Assembly (NCBI RefSeq): GCF_012349115.1
Contig: NZ_PQIG01000046.1
Coordinates: forward strand, 1-64,000
Origin: Rhizobium ruizarguesonis
GTDB taxonomy: Bacteria; Pseudomonadota; Alphaproteobacteria; Rhizobiales; Rhizobiaceae
Length of the DNA stretch: 64,000 nt
Direction of reading: 5' to 3'
Part shown: piece by piece, positions 33,177 through 41,678 of the stretch
Layout of the letters: each line of letters starts with the position of its first letter
How positions within the stretch are numbered: the stretch's first letter is position 1
Made by a program: the position numbers and the translations under genes
The notes under the pieces: generated by a model
The model's database searches: none
Told to the model about the DNA's origin: nothing
Seen by the model: the letters and a program-made list of their open reading frames with translations, nothing else

Positions 33177-34691
33177 ATGGCGCGTCCGAATATCCTCATC
33201 CTGATGGTCGATCAGTTGAATGGCACTTTCTTTCCCGACGGCCCTGCCGATTTTCTGCATGCGCCGCATCTGAAATCATTGGCGGAGCGTTCCGTGCGTT
33301 TCACCAACGCCTATACCGCAAGCCCGCTCTGCGCACCGGCGCGGGCCTCCTTCATGTCCGGACAATTGCCGAGCCGAACCCGCGTCTATGATAATGCGGC
33401 GGAATTTGCCTCTGACATTCCGACCTATGCGCATCATCTGCGCGCGGCCGGATACCAGACCGCACTTTCCGGCAAGATGCATTTCGTCGGCCCCGACCAG
33501 TTGCATGGGTTCGAAGAGCGCCTGACGACGGACATCTACCCGGCCGACTTCGGCTGGACGCCGGACTATAGCAAGCCCGGCGAGCGCATAGACTGGTGGT
33601 ATCACAATCTGGGCTCGGTCACCGGCGCCGGCATTGCCGAGATCACCAACCAGATGGAGTATGACGACGAGGTCGCCTACCACGCCGGCCGCAAGCTGTT
33701 CGATCTGTCGCGCGGACACGACGAGCGCCCCTGGTGCCTGACCGTCAGCTTCACCCATCCGCACGACCCCTATGTCGCGCGCCGCAAATTCTGGGATCTC
33801 TATGAAGATTGCCCGGCACTTGATCCGGCGGTTGCGCCGATTGCCTTCGAGCTGCAGGACGCGCACTCGCAGCGTCTGATGAAAGCCTGCGACCACGATG
33901 CTTTCAACATCAGCGATGAGCAGATCAGGCGGGCAAGGCGCGGCTATTTCGCCAATATCTCCTATGTCGACGAGAAGATCGGCGACATTCTCGGCGTCCT
34001 CGACCGGACCCGCATGGCCGAAAACACGATCATCCTCTTTGCGTCCGACCATGGCGACATGCTCGGTGATCGCGGTCTCTGGTTCAAGATGAACTTCTTC
34101 GAAGGATCGGCCCGCGTTCCGCTGATGATCGCGGCACCCGGCTGGAAGCCCAAACGGATCGACCAGCCTGTCTCTACCCTCGACGTGACGCCGACGCTTG
34201 CCGGCCTTGCCGGGATCGATATCGCCTCGTTGAAGCCGTGGACCGAGGGCGAGGATCTGGCAGCGCTTGCCGAAGGCACCGGCAGCCGCAGCCCGGTGCC
34301 GATGGAATATGCCGCGGAGGGTTCCGAGGCGCCGCTCGTCTGTATCCGGGACGGACGATACAAACTCTCGCTCTGCGAGAAGGACCCGCCGATGCTGTTT
34401 GATCTCGAGACCGATCCCCAAGAACTCGACAATCTGGCGGACGGCCCGGCGCATGCCGAGACCTTGGCAAGGCTTGTCGAACAGGCCGGCCGACGCTGGA
34501 ACCTTTCCGATTTCGATGCAGCCGTGCGCGAAAGCCAGGCGCGCCGCTGGGTGGTCTATGCGGCGCTACGCAATGGGGCCTATTTTCCATGGGATTATCA
34601 GCCGCTGCAGAAAGCCTCGGAGCGCTATATGCGCAACCACATGGATCTGAACGTGCTGGAGGAAAACCAAAGGTTCCCGCGCCAGGAATGA
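33177..34691 (+). CDS. betC: Choline-sulfatase
   Basis: 504 residues of the type I sulfatase family. Cys52 in LCAPARASF is the C-x-P-x-R residue converted to formylglycine; Asp12 (VDQ) and ASDHGDMLGD supply metal ligands. The C-terminal region (RRWVVYAALRNGAYFPWDYQP) is characteristic of choline-sulfatases. It releases choline and sulfate from choline-O-sulfate, feeding glycine-betaine synthesis or carbon, nitrogen and sulfur supply. betI, betA and betB are not adjacent in this window. Divergent LysR gene upstream. Confidence 0.92.
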   Translation: MARPNILILMVDQLNGTFFPDGPADFLHAPHLKSLAERSVRFTNAYTASPLCAPARASFMSGQLPSRTRVYDNAAEFASDIPTYAHHLRAAGYQTALSGKMHFVGPDQLHGFEERLTTDIYPADFGWTPDYSKPGERIDWWYHNLGSVTGAGIAEITNQMEYDDEVAYHAGRKLFDLSRGHDERPWCLTVSFTHPHDPYVARRKFWDLYEDCPALDPAVAPIAFELQDAHSQRLMKACDHDAFNISDEQIRRARRGYFANISYVDEKIGDILGVLDRTRMAENTIILFASDHGDMLGDRGLWFKMNFFEGSARVPLMIAAPGWKPKRIDQPVSTLDVTPTLAGLAGIDIASLKPWTEGEDLAALAEGTGSRSPVPMEYAAEGSEAPLVCIRDGRYKLSLCEKDPPMLFDLETDPQELDNLADGPAHAETLARLVEQAGRRWNLSDFDAAVRESQARRWVVYAALRNGAYFPWDYQPLQKASERYMRNHMDLNVLEENQRFPRQE

Positions 34692-34709
34692 GCGAGACGT
34701 GCTTCTGAT

Positions 34710-35570
34710 TTAAGCCATCTTGCGCGCCGGCGCCTCGCGCAGGAAATCCTCGATGAACGCCTTTTGCAGCAGGATGCCGTCCCATTCATCAGGGAAGAAG
34801 GGTGAGTCATAGATCAGCGTGAAGGGACCGGCATAACCGGCTCTCTCGCACATCTCCAGGCACGTGCGGTAATCCTCGGCATCGAGGCCGGTAACGCCGT
34901 AATCGGCTTTGGCATGGCAGATTTCCGCCCGGCCCATGATATCGGCAAGACCCTCATATTTCGCTGGCGCCGCCCAGTTGCCGAGGTCGCCGTTGAGGCC
35001 GACCTTGCCGTCCAGCCGGTCCAGCAGCCAGTTCATTTCGACCGGTGACGGCAGCAGGTCGAACCAGTTCTCGACGACGACACGCACGCCGCTGCCTTCC
35101 GCCTTTCCGGCCAGCCAGTTCAGATGGCGGGCGGCGCGGGTAAGGTTTTCCTCCGTCGGCTTCTGCTTGCCGGCAATGACGCGCATCCTCTCAGCCCCGA
35201 GGGCTGCGGCGATGTCGATCCACTCCGCCATCCATTTGACGTCGCGTTCGGCCGTCTCCGGATGGCTCGGATCACCGTCCTCGACGAGCAGCGTCTGGAA
35301 CAACACGTTCGAGGCCGCCATCGCCTCGCGCAATTCGCTTATATAGGCGGCATTAAGGCTCGGCAGATGGAAGGAACAGACCTCCAACCGGTTGACGCCG
35401 CGTGCAGCAAGCGCCGCCGGCACGTCGATCAGTGCCGCAGCACCCGGGCCATAGGGTTCTTTCGGCGCAGCGCTTTTGTCAGGATCGGGACTATAGGCAT
35501 GAACGGCGCCAAGCAGCCGATGCAGCGACCATGTCGAAACCGCGAAACGTCCGTTTTGCAAAACCTGCAC
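34710..35570 (-). CDS. Sugar phosphate isomerase/epimerase family (xylose isomerase-like TIM barrel)
   Basis: 286 residues with an AP-endonuclease-2 TIM-barrel fold: RLEVCSFHLPSL, ERMRVIAGKQKPTEENL, VRVVVENWFDLL, GLNGDLGNWA and CHAKADYGV, spaced like the metal-binding strands of sugar epimerases. The start is GTG at 35570 (VQVLQNGRFAVSTWS) with GGAGG 7 nt upstream. It lies downstream of an amidase on the same strand and behind a hairpin-forming leader at 35581-35620. The substrate is unknown. Confidence 0.82.
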   Translation of the reverse strand: MQVLQNGRFAVSTWSLHRLLGAVHAYSPDPDKSAAPKEPYGPGAAALIDVPAALAARGVNRLEVCSFHLPSLNAAYISELREAMAASNVLFQTLLVEDGDPSHPETAERDVKWMAEWIDIAAALGAERMRVIAGKQKPTEENLTRAARHLNWLAGKAEGSGVRVVVENWFDLLPSPVEMNWLLDRLDGKVGLNGDLGNWAAPAKYEGLADIMGRAEICHAKADYGVTGLDAEDYRTCLEMCERAGYAGPFTLIYDSPFFPDEWDGILLQKAFIEDFLREAPARKMA

Positions 35571-35580
35571 TTGCTTTCCT

Positions 35581-35620
35581 CCGGGATCTCCTCATGCCAT
35601 CAATGGCAACTAAATCCCGG
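35581..35620 (-). promoter_or_regulatory. Nested hairpin ahead of the TIM-barrel isomerase
   Basis: CCGGGAT (35581-35587) pairs with ATCCCGG (35614-35620), and inside them GCCAT-CA-ATGGC (35596-35607) forms a second stem. On the minus strand the outer 3' arm runs directly into the GGAGG ribosome site of the isomerase gene, so folding could affect its translation. There is no T-tract. Confidence 0.5.
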
Positions 35621-35636
35621 CGGTTCAATTGCCAAT

Positions 35637-37007
35637 TCAGCCAAAATCGTCGCGGATGACCGGCTCGGCGGCAAGGGCGATCCCCAGCAACGCCTCATCG
35701 CGATGAGCGGTGGCCGAAAGCAGCAGGCCGACCGGCATGCCAGCCTCGCCGCTGCCGCAGGGAATGGAAACGCCGCACCAGTCGAGGAAATTGCCGAGCG
35801 CGGTGTTGCGCAACGTCTTGTTGTTCGTCGCAAAGAACAGCTCGTCATCCTGCGCCAGCGGCCCGATCGGCGGCGCGACATGGGCAACGGTGGGAAAGGC
35901 GAGCAGCCGGTCGCCGACGAGGCGCTCGACATCGGCGATCAGGCGGCTACGCGCCTCGAGGATTGCCAGGTAATCGGGCAGCGTCGTCTTGCTTCCGAGA
36001 CGGGTACGCATGACGACACGGTGATCCATCCTGTCCGCGTCCGGTCCGGCCAAGCGTTCGCGGTGAAGTGCGAAAGCCTCCGCCGTGACCAGCGGACCAT
36101 ATTTCGTCATCAGATCGAATATCTCGTCGAAGGCGGGAATGACGGTGCGGGCAACATGCGCGCCGGCCTTTTGAAGACGTTCCAAAGCTGCCTCGAACGC
36201 GGCGATGACGCCCGCTTCCGCTCCGTCGAAGACGACGTTTTCAGGCACGATGAGTTCCAGCCCTTGCAGGGGACGCGTGGCGACATCAGGCGCCGTCAAG
36301 CCGCGCATCGCCGCATCGATCCAGACCGCGTCCCTGACGCTGCGGCAGAGCGGTCCCAACGAATCCAGGCTCTTTGCCAGCGGATAGACGCCTGCCATTG
36401 CGTGGCGGCCGCGCGTCGCCTTGTAGCCGACGATGCCGTTGAAGGCGGCGGGAATACGCACCGAGCCGCCGGTATCGGTGCCCATGGCGACCGGAACCAA
36501 CCCAGCCGCGACGACGACACCAGCACCTGAGGACGAGCCGCCCGGAATGCGCGGGAGATCGGCGCCGCGCGGATTTACCGGCGTGCCGTAATGCGGATTG
36601 ATGCCGAGGCCGGAAAAGGCGAATTCGCTCATATTGGTGCGCCCGACGGCGACCATGCCGGCCTGCCTGAGCAAAGCGACGACAACCGCATCGCGCTTGG
36701 CCGGCATGTCCTTTGCCAGAACGACGGAACCCGCTGTCGTTGGCAGGCCTTCAATGTCGAAAAGATCCTTCCAGGCAATCGGAATGCCGTCCAGCAATCC
36801 AAGCGAGCGCCCTTCCCGCAGACGTCGCGAAGAGGCACGCGCCTCTGCCATCGCCCGGCTTTCGAGCAGTGTCGTGAAAACCGCCTTGTCGGCATAATTC
36901 GCGATGGACTCGAAGATCGCCTCGGCTACCTCGACCGGATCGGCCGCGCCAGCTTGAATGAGGGCGGAAAGTTGCGCGACCGACATCGCGCCGAAGGATT
37001 TGCTCAT
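35637..37007 (-). CDS. Amidase-signature family hydrolase
   Basis: 456 residues of the amidase-signature family with the Ser-cisSer-Lys triad visible: Lys80 (AWKDLFD), Ser158 (PGGSSSGAG) and nucleophile Ser182 (TDTGGSVRIPAAFNG). The 24-residue serine spacing is standard. It hydrolyses a carboxamide (amidase, allophanate or carbamate type); specificity cannot be read. The start MSKSFGAMSV at 37007 is preferred over a longer frame. Upstream, CCGGA-TCAT-TCCGG (37047-37060) is a possible operator. The isomerase gene follows on the same strand. Confidence 0.87.
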   Translation of the reverse strand: MSKSFGAMSVAQLSALIQAGAADPVEVAEAIFESIANYADKAVFTTLLESRAMAEARASSRRLREGRSLGLLDGIPIAWKDLFDIEGLPTTAGSVVLAKDMPAKRDAVVVALLRQAGMVAVGRTNMSEFAFSGLGINPHYGTPVNPRGADLPRIPGGSSSGAGVVVAAGLVPVAMGTDTGGSVRIPAAFNGIVGYKATRGRHAMAGVYPLAKSLDSLGPLCRSVRDAVWIDAAMRGLTAPDVATRPLQGLELIVPENVVFDGAEAGVIAAFEAALERLQKAGAHVARTVIPAFDEIFDLMTKYGPLVTAEAFALHRERLAGPDADRMDHRVVMRTRLGSKTTLPDYLAILEARSRLIADVERLVGDRLLAFPTVAHVAPPIGPLAQDDELFFATNNKTLRNTALGNFLDWCGVSIPCGSGEAGMPVGLLLSATAHRDEALLGIALAAEPVIRDDFG

Positions 37008-37246
37008 GGGACTATCCAGAAGAAAGATGTTCCTCTCTGGACTACCCCGGATCATTCCGGTGAACCAGAGCTTCACGATATTTTGCATTTATTGGTACGA
37101 TTTTTTGAACACTGAGTTTGAATATCGCCCCTTCAATTGCCACGATCGAAGACACACATGCTGCTCGCATGCGGACGCGGTTCGGCACGAGGGTGAGAGT
37201 TTGCTCTAGAGAGACCGTCGCCGCATGTGTTGCAGGAGTAATTGAA

Positions 37247-37561
37247 ATGACAGATTGTGAAACTTTAAGCCGTCGCCAGGATATGGTGACCCTCCATGTA
37301 AAAGAGGATGAAACCGCCGGTTTAGGCGAGCGCGATTATGTGGACCATGTCAGCGCCCAGAAACTTTCGGCCTTCGAGCGCATTGTCGTGGTCGGAGCGC
37401 TGGTTCTCTTGAGCTTTGCGGGTTTTGCCGCCTATTCTTCCGGCAATACGGACCCGATGACGACATCGGCCATTGCCGCCCCCGCCGGCGATAACACGCC
37501 GCCGCATCCGGCTTACGGCCATTGCCGCGACAGCAGCCCCTACGCTGAGAGGGTCTGCTAA
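37247..37561 (+). CDS. Hypothetical single-span membrane protein
   Basis: 104 residues from the ATG at 37247, which has CAGGAG 9 nt upstream. One hydrophobic helix (about 49-65, IVVVGALVLLSFAGFAAY) follows a charged N-terminus (VKEDETAGLGERDYVDHV), and a short exported-looking tail contains two cysteines (HCRDSSPYAERVC). No family recognised. Confidence 0.5.
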   Translation: MTDCETLSRRQDMVTLHVKEDETAGLGERDYVDHVSAQKLSAFERIVVVGALVLLSFAGFAAYSSGNTDPMTTSAIAAPAGDNTPPHPAYGHCRDSSPYAERVC

Positions 37562-37574
37562 CAGGAAAGCCACC

Positions 37575-37676
37575 GCATGATTCCTTAAATCGGAATCGAT
37601 TTAAGGATAAAATTATGCGGTAATTTAAAGTGCTACAGCGTCCTTTGCGCGTCTCAAAAGACGCGCGGCGCTGTAG
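37575..37676. repeat. Rhizobial palindromic intergenic repeat
   Basis: Two palindromic blocks: an AT-rich one (TCCTTAAATCG / CGATTTAAGGA around 37582-37606) and a long hairpin with CTACAGCG / CGCTGTAG outside and GCGCGTCT-CAAA-AGACGCGC inside (37633-37676). I recognise this as a recurring intergenic element of Rhizobium genomes. It follows a stop codon and precedes the DUF1810 gene. Confidence 0.6.
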
Positions 37677-37737
37677 CTCGCCGGGCATGGAGACCTTGGC
37701 CCAGGCTGCATCGACAGCAGGAAAAGGGAAAAGGACC

Positions 37738-38178
37738 ATGGCCGGTGAAATCGATTATAATCTCGATCGCTTCATCGATGCCCAGAACGGCGTCTATGAA
37801 CAGGCGCTCTCAGAGCTGAAAGCGGGACGCAAGACGTCCCACTGGATGTGGTTCATCTTCCCGCAGATCGCCGGTCTCGGCACGTCGGTGATGGCCGAAA
37901 AATATGCGATCCGCTCGGCCGAGGAAGCCACCGCCTATCTCGCCGATCCTATTCTCTCAAGCCGGCTGCTGCGCTGCGTCGAGGCGATCCTGTCTGTTGG
38001 CGGCAGATCGGCGCACGAAATCCTGGGTTCACCCGACGACCTCAAGCTGCGCTCGTCGATGACCTTGTTTGCCGCGATCAGCGATCACGGTTCGCCCTTC
38101 CACCGGGTGATCGAGCATTTCTATCAGGGAAAATTCGACGAACGGACGATGGAAATCCTCAGTGCCAGCACGGGATGA
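37738..38178 (+). CDS. DUF1810 family protein
   Basis: 146 residues matching DUF1810: DYNLDRFIDAQNGVYEQALSEL, KTSHWMWFIFPQIAGLG, YAIRSAEEATAYLADPIL, and MTLFAAI near the end. The family is widespread and small, with no established reaction. AAAAGGA precedes the ATG at 37738. It stands alone. Confidence 0.85.
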   Translation: MAGEIDYNLDRFIDAQNGVYEQALSELKAGRKTSHWMWFIFPQIAGLGTSVMAEKYAIRSAEEATAYLADPILSSRLLRCVEAILSVGGRSAHEILGSPDDLKLRSSMTLFAAISDHGSPFHRVIEHFYQGKFDERTMEILSASTG

Positions 38179-38227
38179 TCTTAGGCCAGGCCGGCCTGAA
38201 ATCTGAACCCGTTCCCAAATGAAACAG

Positions 38228-38416
38228 TTAGCGGCCCGGCCTGCTCTCCAGCGTGGCGATTTCCTCGGAGATCTCGCTCAACCGCTGACGCAGATCGCTG
38301 TCGGTGCCATCATCGACCTCTTCCTCGCCGAAACAATAGCGCGCATCATGAAGCTCCAGCTTGGCTTCGAGCTCGGCGCGTTTGTCATATAGGCGCTTGA
38401 GATAGACGTAGTTCAT
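38228..38416 (-). CDS. Hypothetical small coiled-coil protein
   Basis: 62 residues, highly charged and largely helical, with heptad-like leucines in YLKRLYDKRAELEAKLEL and LRQRLSEISEEIATLES. GGAGG lies 7 nt before the ATG. No family recognised; the ribosome site and coding-like composition support it as a real gene. Confidence 0.5.
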   Translation of the reverse strand: MNYVYLKRLYDKRAELEAKLELHDARYCFGEEEVDDGTDSDLRQRLSEISEEIATLESRPGR

Positions 38417-38490
38417 CTCCCTGCCTCCACATCGCCCCGGTGATGGGAAAACGGCATGGAAGCGGTAAAGGTTCCCCCGAAAGAGGGCGG

Positions 38491-39114
38491 TCAGGCGAAA
38501 GAAGCGATCGCCGCTTGGCAGGCCTTGGCGAAATGACCGCAGCAGCCGGCAGCGCCCATGGCCTGGCGGCTGACGCGCGCGCCTTCGAGCAGCAGCGTCA
38601 ACGTATCGGCAAGAAGCTGGGGTTCGCGCGCGCCGGCCGCCGAACAGAGCGCGGCCAAGCGATCACGCTGTTCGGCCTTGTGCCGCTCGATCATTTCGTG
38701 GGCGGGATGGCCCTCGCCCTTCAGCTCGATGGCGGCATTGGCGAGATCGCAACCGGCGGGCTCGCCGTTCAGACATTGCGCCCGCATCTCCACCCAGGCC
38801 TCCAGCTGGGCGCGCGGATTGCCGGGATAGGCTGCTTCTAGATCGCGCCAGATGGTACCCGCCTTTTCGGAAGCGCGGCGCAGCGTCTCGCAGACCAGTT
38901 CATCCTTCGAGCCGAAATGCCGGTAGAGCGTCATTTTGTTGGTCAGAGCCGCGTCGGCAATGGCATCGACGCCGATGCCGCGGATGCCGCGTTCGCGGAA
39001 AAGCTCCGAGGCGGTCGAGACGATACGCTCCCGCGGCGGGATGCGATCTTCTGGAACGGCTGCGGAGATTTCATTCGAAGTTTCTGATTTTTTTGCGGAC
39101 GTAGTCCTTGACAT
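38491..39114 (-). CDS. TetR-family transcriptional regulator
   Basis: 207 residues with an N-terminal TetR helix-turn-helix (RERIVSTASELFRERGIRGIGVDAIADAALTNKMTLYRHFGSKDELV in parts, about 28-75) and a helical ligand domain. The ATG at 39114 is chosen; the frame otherwise extends to a TTG. It is divergent from a 71-residue protein gene, and the shared 127-bp gap contains stacked palindromes, so it likely represses itself and that neighbour. Confidence 0.9.
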   Translation of the reverse strand: MSRTTSAKKSETSNEISAAVPEDRIPPRERIVSTASELFRERGIRGIGVDAIADAALTNKMTLYRHFGSKDELVCETLRRASEKAGTIWRDLEAAYPGNPRAQLEAWVEMRAQCLNGEPAGCDLANAAIELKGEGHPAHEMIERHKAEQRDRLAALCSAAGAREPQLLADTLTLLLEGARVSRQAMGAAGCCGHFAKACQAAIASFA

Positions 39115-39122
39115 CAATGTGA

Positions 39123-39159
39123 CCGATCGGTAACAAATGCATTGTTACTTACCGGTAAC
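39123..39159. promoter_or_regulatory. Stacked palindromes, probable TetR operator
   Basis: CCGATCGG (39123-39130), GTAAC-N9-GTTAC (39130-39148) and TTACCGGTAA (39149-39158) overlap or abut within 37 bp, directly upstream of the TetR start. The repeated element is T/GTAAC with its complement; this is a typical TetR operator layout, possibly two dimers. Confidence 0.65.
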
Positions 39160-39241
39160 ACCACGAAACGCGAAAGTCAATGCCGAGGGCATGACAGCGG
39201 AAAGTGGAACACGGGCGACCGCCCACGAAAGGAGGACAACC

Positions 39242-39457
39242 ATGACAAAGACCAGAGAAGACCTGACGATATCCGAAGCCCTTCGCGACCCCCTGATCGC
39301 CATGGTGTTGCGCGCCGACGGCGTAAAGCTTGAAGACTTCAAGCAACTCCTGGAGACGGCCGCCCGCAAACGCGAACCGCGTTCGAATTCGGTGGGCAAT
39401 ATGATCGGAGCACTCGCAAACCGCGCCAATCTGCCGGCGATGCCCTGCTTCGGCTGA
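39242..39457 (+). CDS. Hypothetical small protein, probable TetR target
   Basis: 71 residues from the ATG at 39242, which has the excellent ribosome site AAAGGAGG. Sequence TKTREDLTISEALRDPLIAM, then VKLEDFKQLLETAARKR; no membrane span and no recognised family. A longer frame starts within the operator region and is unlikely. Divergent from the TetR gene. Confidence 0.65.
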   Translation: MTKTREDLTISEALRDPLIAMVLRADGVKLEDFKQLLETAARKREPRSNSVGNMIGALANRANLPAMPCFG

Positions 39458-39544
39458 ACAAGCCGCCTGACCAGCTTGGGGATCTCTCCCTGCCCCCGTC
39501 AAGGGCTGCCGTCACAACCAGACGGCGGCCCTTGCCGCTTTAAG

Positions 39545-39644
39545 GCATGTCGCTCAAAACTGTGCAGCGGTTTTGCGCTAACGACATTGCGTAAAAACAA
39601 AGACCTAAAGCGCAAGGAGCGAATCTGAAAGATCGCGACGCGCC
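39545..39644. repeat. Rhizobial palindromic intergenic repeat
   Basis: ATGTCG and CGACAT arms (39547-39585) surround TGTGCAGCGGTTTTGCG, followed by ATTGCGTAAAAACAAAGA and an AAGCGC-rich tail. The core is also found, in reverse complement, at 46259-46302 (TGTGCAGGGGTTTTGCG and ATTGCGTA). This shows directly that the two belong to one repeat family. It ends at the SDR stop codon. Confidence 0.65.
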
Positions 39645-40502
39645 TTACAGGATCGGCTTGCCGCCGGTGACCGCAATTGTCGTGCCGGAGACGTAGCTCG
39701 ACAAGGGATCGGCCAGCATCACGTAGGCTGTCGCCAGCTCGGCCGGCTGTCCCGGCCGTTTCATCGGCACCTGCTTGCCGAAATTGCTGACGCTTTCTTC
39801 AGGCAATGTCGAAGGGATGAGCGGTGTCCAGATCGGGCCAGGCGCCACCGCATTGGCGCGAATGCCTTTCTCGGCCAGAAGCTGGGCAAGACCGGCGGTG
39901 AAATTCTGGATCGCGCCCTTGGTCGTCGCATAGGCAAGCAGCGTCGGGTTCGGACTGTCCGAATTGATCGAGGCCGTGTTGATGATGGCGCTGCCGGGTT
40001 TCATATGAGCGACAGCTGCCTTGGTCAGGTAGAACATCGAATGGATATTGACCTTGAAGGTCAGTTCCCACTCTTCATCGCTGATCTCGTCGATGCTCTT
40101 GAAGCTTGCCTGGTGCGCGGCGTTGTTGACGAGAATGTCGATGCCTCCGAGTTCCTTGACCGCCGTCTCGACGATCTGCCTGCAATGGGCCGGATCCTGG
40201 ATGTCGCCGCTGACAAGGACAGCCTTGCGTCCGGCCTGCTCGACGAGCCGTTTCGTCTCATCGGCATCCTCATCCTCGTCGAGATAGGAGATCACCAGGT
40301 CGGCACCTTCCCTGGCGTAAGCGATTGCCACCGCCCGACCGATGCCGCTATCGCCGCCGGTGATGATCGCCCGCTTGCCTTTCAGCCTGTCGGCGCCGCG
40401 GTAGCTCTCCTCGCCGTGATCGGGAATAGGGTCCATCTGCGCGGTAAAACCCGGCATCGGTTGTTTCTGGGATGGGAAAGGGGGTGTCGGGTAATTCGTC
40501 AT
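39645..40502 (-). CDS. SDR family oxidoreductase (YghA / general-stress type)
   Basis: 285 residues: a proline-rich N-terminal extension (PTPPFPSQKQPMPGFTAQMDP) typical of stress-type dehydrogenases, then a Rossmann domain with TGGDSGIGRAVAIAY, NNAAHQ, catalytic Ser in INTASINS and YATTK (Tyr-x3-Lys), ending VTGGKPIL. NAD(P)-dependent; substrate uncertain. AGGAGG lies 5 nt before the ATG at 40502 and only 2 nt before another ATG, so the inner start is chosen. Confidence 0.88.
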   Translation of the reverse strand: MTNYPTPPFPSQKQPMPGFTAQMDPIPDHGEESYRGADRLKGKRAIITGGDSGIGRAVAIAYAREGADLVISYLDEDEDADETKRLVEQAGRKAVLVSGDIQDPAHCRQIVETAVKELGGIDILVNNAAHQASFKSIDEISDEEWELTFKVNIHSMFYLTKAAVAHMKPGSAIINTASINSDSPNPTLLAYATTKGAIQNFTAGLAQLLAEKGIRANAVAPGPIWTPLIPSTLPEESVSNFGKQVPMKRPGQPAELATAYVMLADPLSSYVSGTTIAVTGGKPIL

Positions 40503-40814
40503 CATGACCTCCTGGGTTTCAGAGATCAAACTCGGGCTGAAGCTTGTTGTTCCAAGCCTTTCGACGGGGTGACTTCTTGGTCAATCGCCCCTCGCGGAGC
40601 ACGCTCACGGCCGTCGCCGAAACTCGAATTTCCCCTCATTGTCGGCGCGTTGCCTTGGCTGATTATTGGAAAACGGAGCCTGCTCACCTGGTCGACCCAA
40701 TTGGCCTACATGCCGCTGTCGCATTCACCCGACACTATCAACCCGTAAAATGTTGCGATTTGCCACAGCGACGGCTATGCCATAGTAATGTAACATGATC
40801 GCAGTTTTCATGAG
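40503..40814. other. 312-bp intergenic region, SDR / IclR
   Basis: Both genes start here, facing outward. No open frame with coding character was found. The 30 bp before the IclR gene are AT-richer (ATAGTAATGTAACATGATC) and may hold its promoter. Beyond the AGGAGG of the SDR gene I see no convincing operator or terminator. Confidence 0.5.
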
Positions 40815-41657
40815 GTGCTGGAATTGGACGGAAAGACATCATCCGCAGTTTACTCCGAAGGTCAGGGCGTTGCCGACGAAGCCGCCGGCAAGGGTGCGCG
40901 TCGCGCGCGCGTCAGCGGCATCGACCGGGCGCTTCAGGTGATCGACCATCTTTACGAGACCGGATCGCCCGCCGGCGTCTATGCGATCGCCAAGGCGGTG
41001 AAGGCGCCGCTTTCGACCGTTTACGTCATCGTCGACGATCTCGTCGAGAAGAACATGCTGACGCGCCAGGCGGACGGCTCGATCTGGCTCGGCGCCCGGC
41101 TCTACCATTACGGCCTCGCCTATGCGCGGTCGCTGGATTTCATGAGCATCGCCACCCATGAGATGCACGATCTCTGCCGCCAGGCCGGCGAAACCGTGCA
41201 GGTCTGCGGTCGCGACGGCGACTATATGCTGGTACTGGCCATGGCTGACGGCCCGAGCCATTTTCAGGTGGCGTCCCGCGTCGGCACAAGGGTGCCGCTG
41301 AACTGGACGGCCTCCGGCCGCCTGCTTGTCGGTCACCTGGCCGAGGAAGAGCGCATCGAACTGTTCAAGCGCTGCGCCCGCTCTTCACCGACCGGCCGCG
41401 CCGAGATCGATCCGGGCACGCTGTCGGAAGCCGCCGGCAAGGCCTTCGAATCGCGCCTGTCGATCCAGGCGGGGGAATCGGATTACGCGGTTGCCTGCAT
41501 CGCCTCGCCGATCTGCGATCGCGACGGCCAGTGCGTTGCCACCATTTCCATCGTGCTGCCGGAACAGAAGGCCTTTTCCGACGAGAACCACTATACGGCG
41601 CATGTGCGCAGTTCAGCGGAACGGATCGAAAAGCTGATGGGCTGGCGCAACCGCTGA
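40815..41657 (+). CDS. IclR-family transcriptional regulator
   Basis: 280 residues: winged helix (SGIDRALQVIDHLYETGSPAGVYAIAKAVKAPLSTVYVIVDDL in parts, about 35-75) and an IclR effector domain (VQVCGRDGDYMLVLAM, LNWTASGRLLVGHL, GESDYAVACIASPICD). Start uncertain: GTG at 40815, or TTG at 40824 which has GAGG 8 nt upstream. It is tail-to-tail with the amidohydrolase gene and may regulate it. Confidence 0.88.
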   Translation: MLELDGKTSSAVYSEGQGVADEAAGKGARRARVSGIDRALQVIDHLYETGSPAGVYAIAKAVKAPLSTVYVIVDDLVEKNMLTRQADGSIWLGARLYHYGLAYARSLDFMSIATHEMHDLCRQAGETVQVCGRDGDYMLVLAMADGPSHFQVASRVGTRVPLNWTASGRLLVGHLAEEERIELFKRCARSSPTGRAEIDPGTLSEAAGKAFESRLSIQAGESDYAVACIASPICDRDGQCVATISIVLPEQKAFSDENHYTAHVRSSAERIEKLMGWRNR

Positions 41658-41678
41658 CGCTTGCCGCGTCAGCCGATC

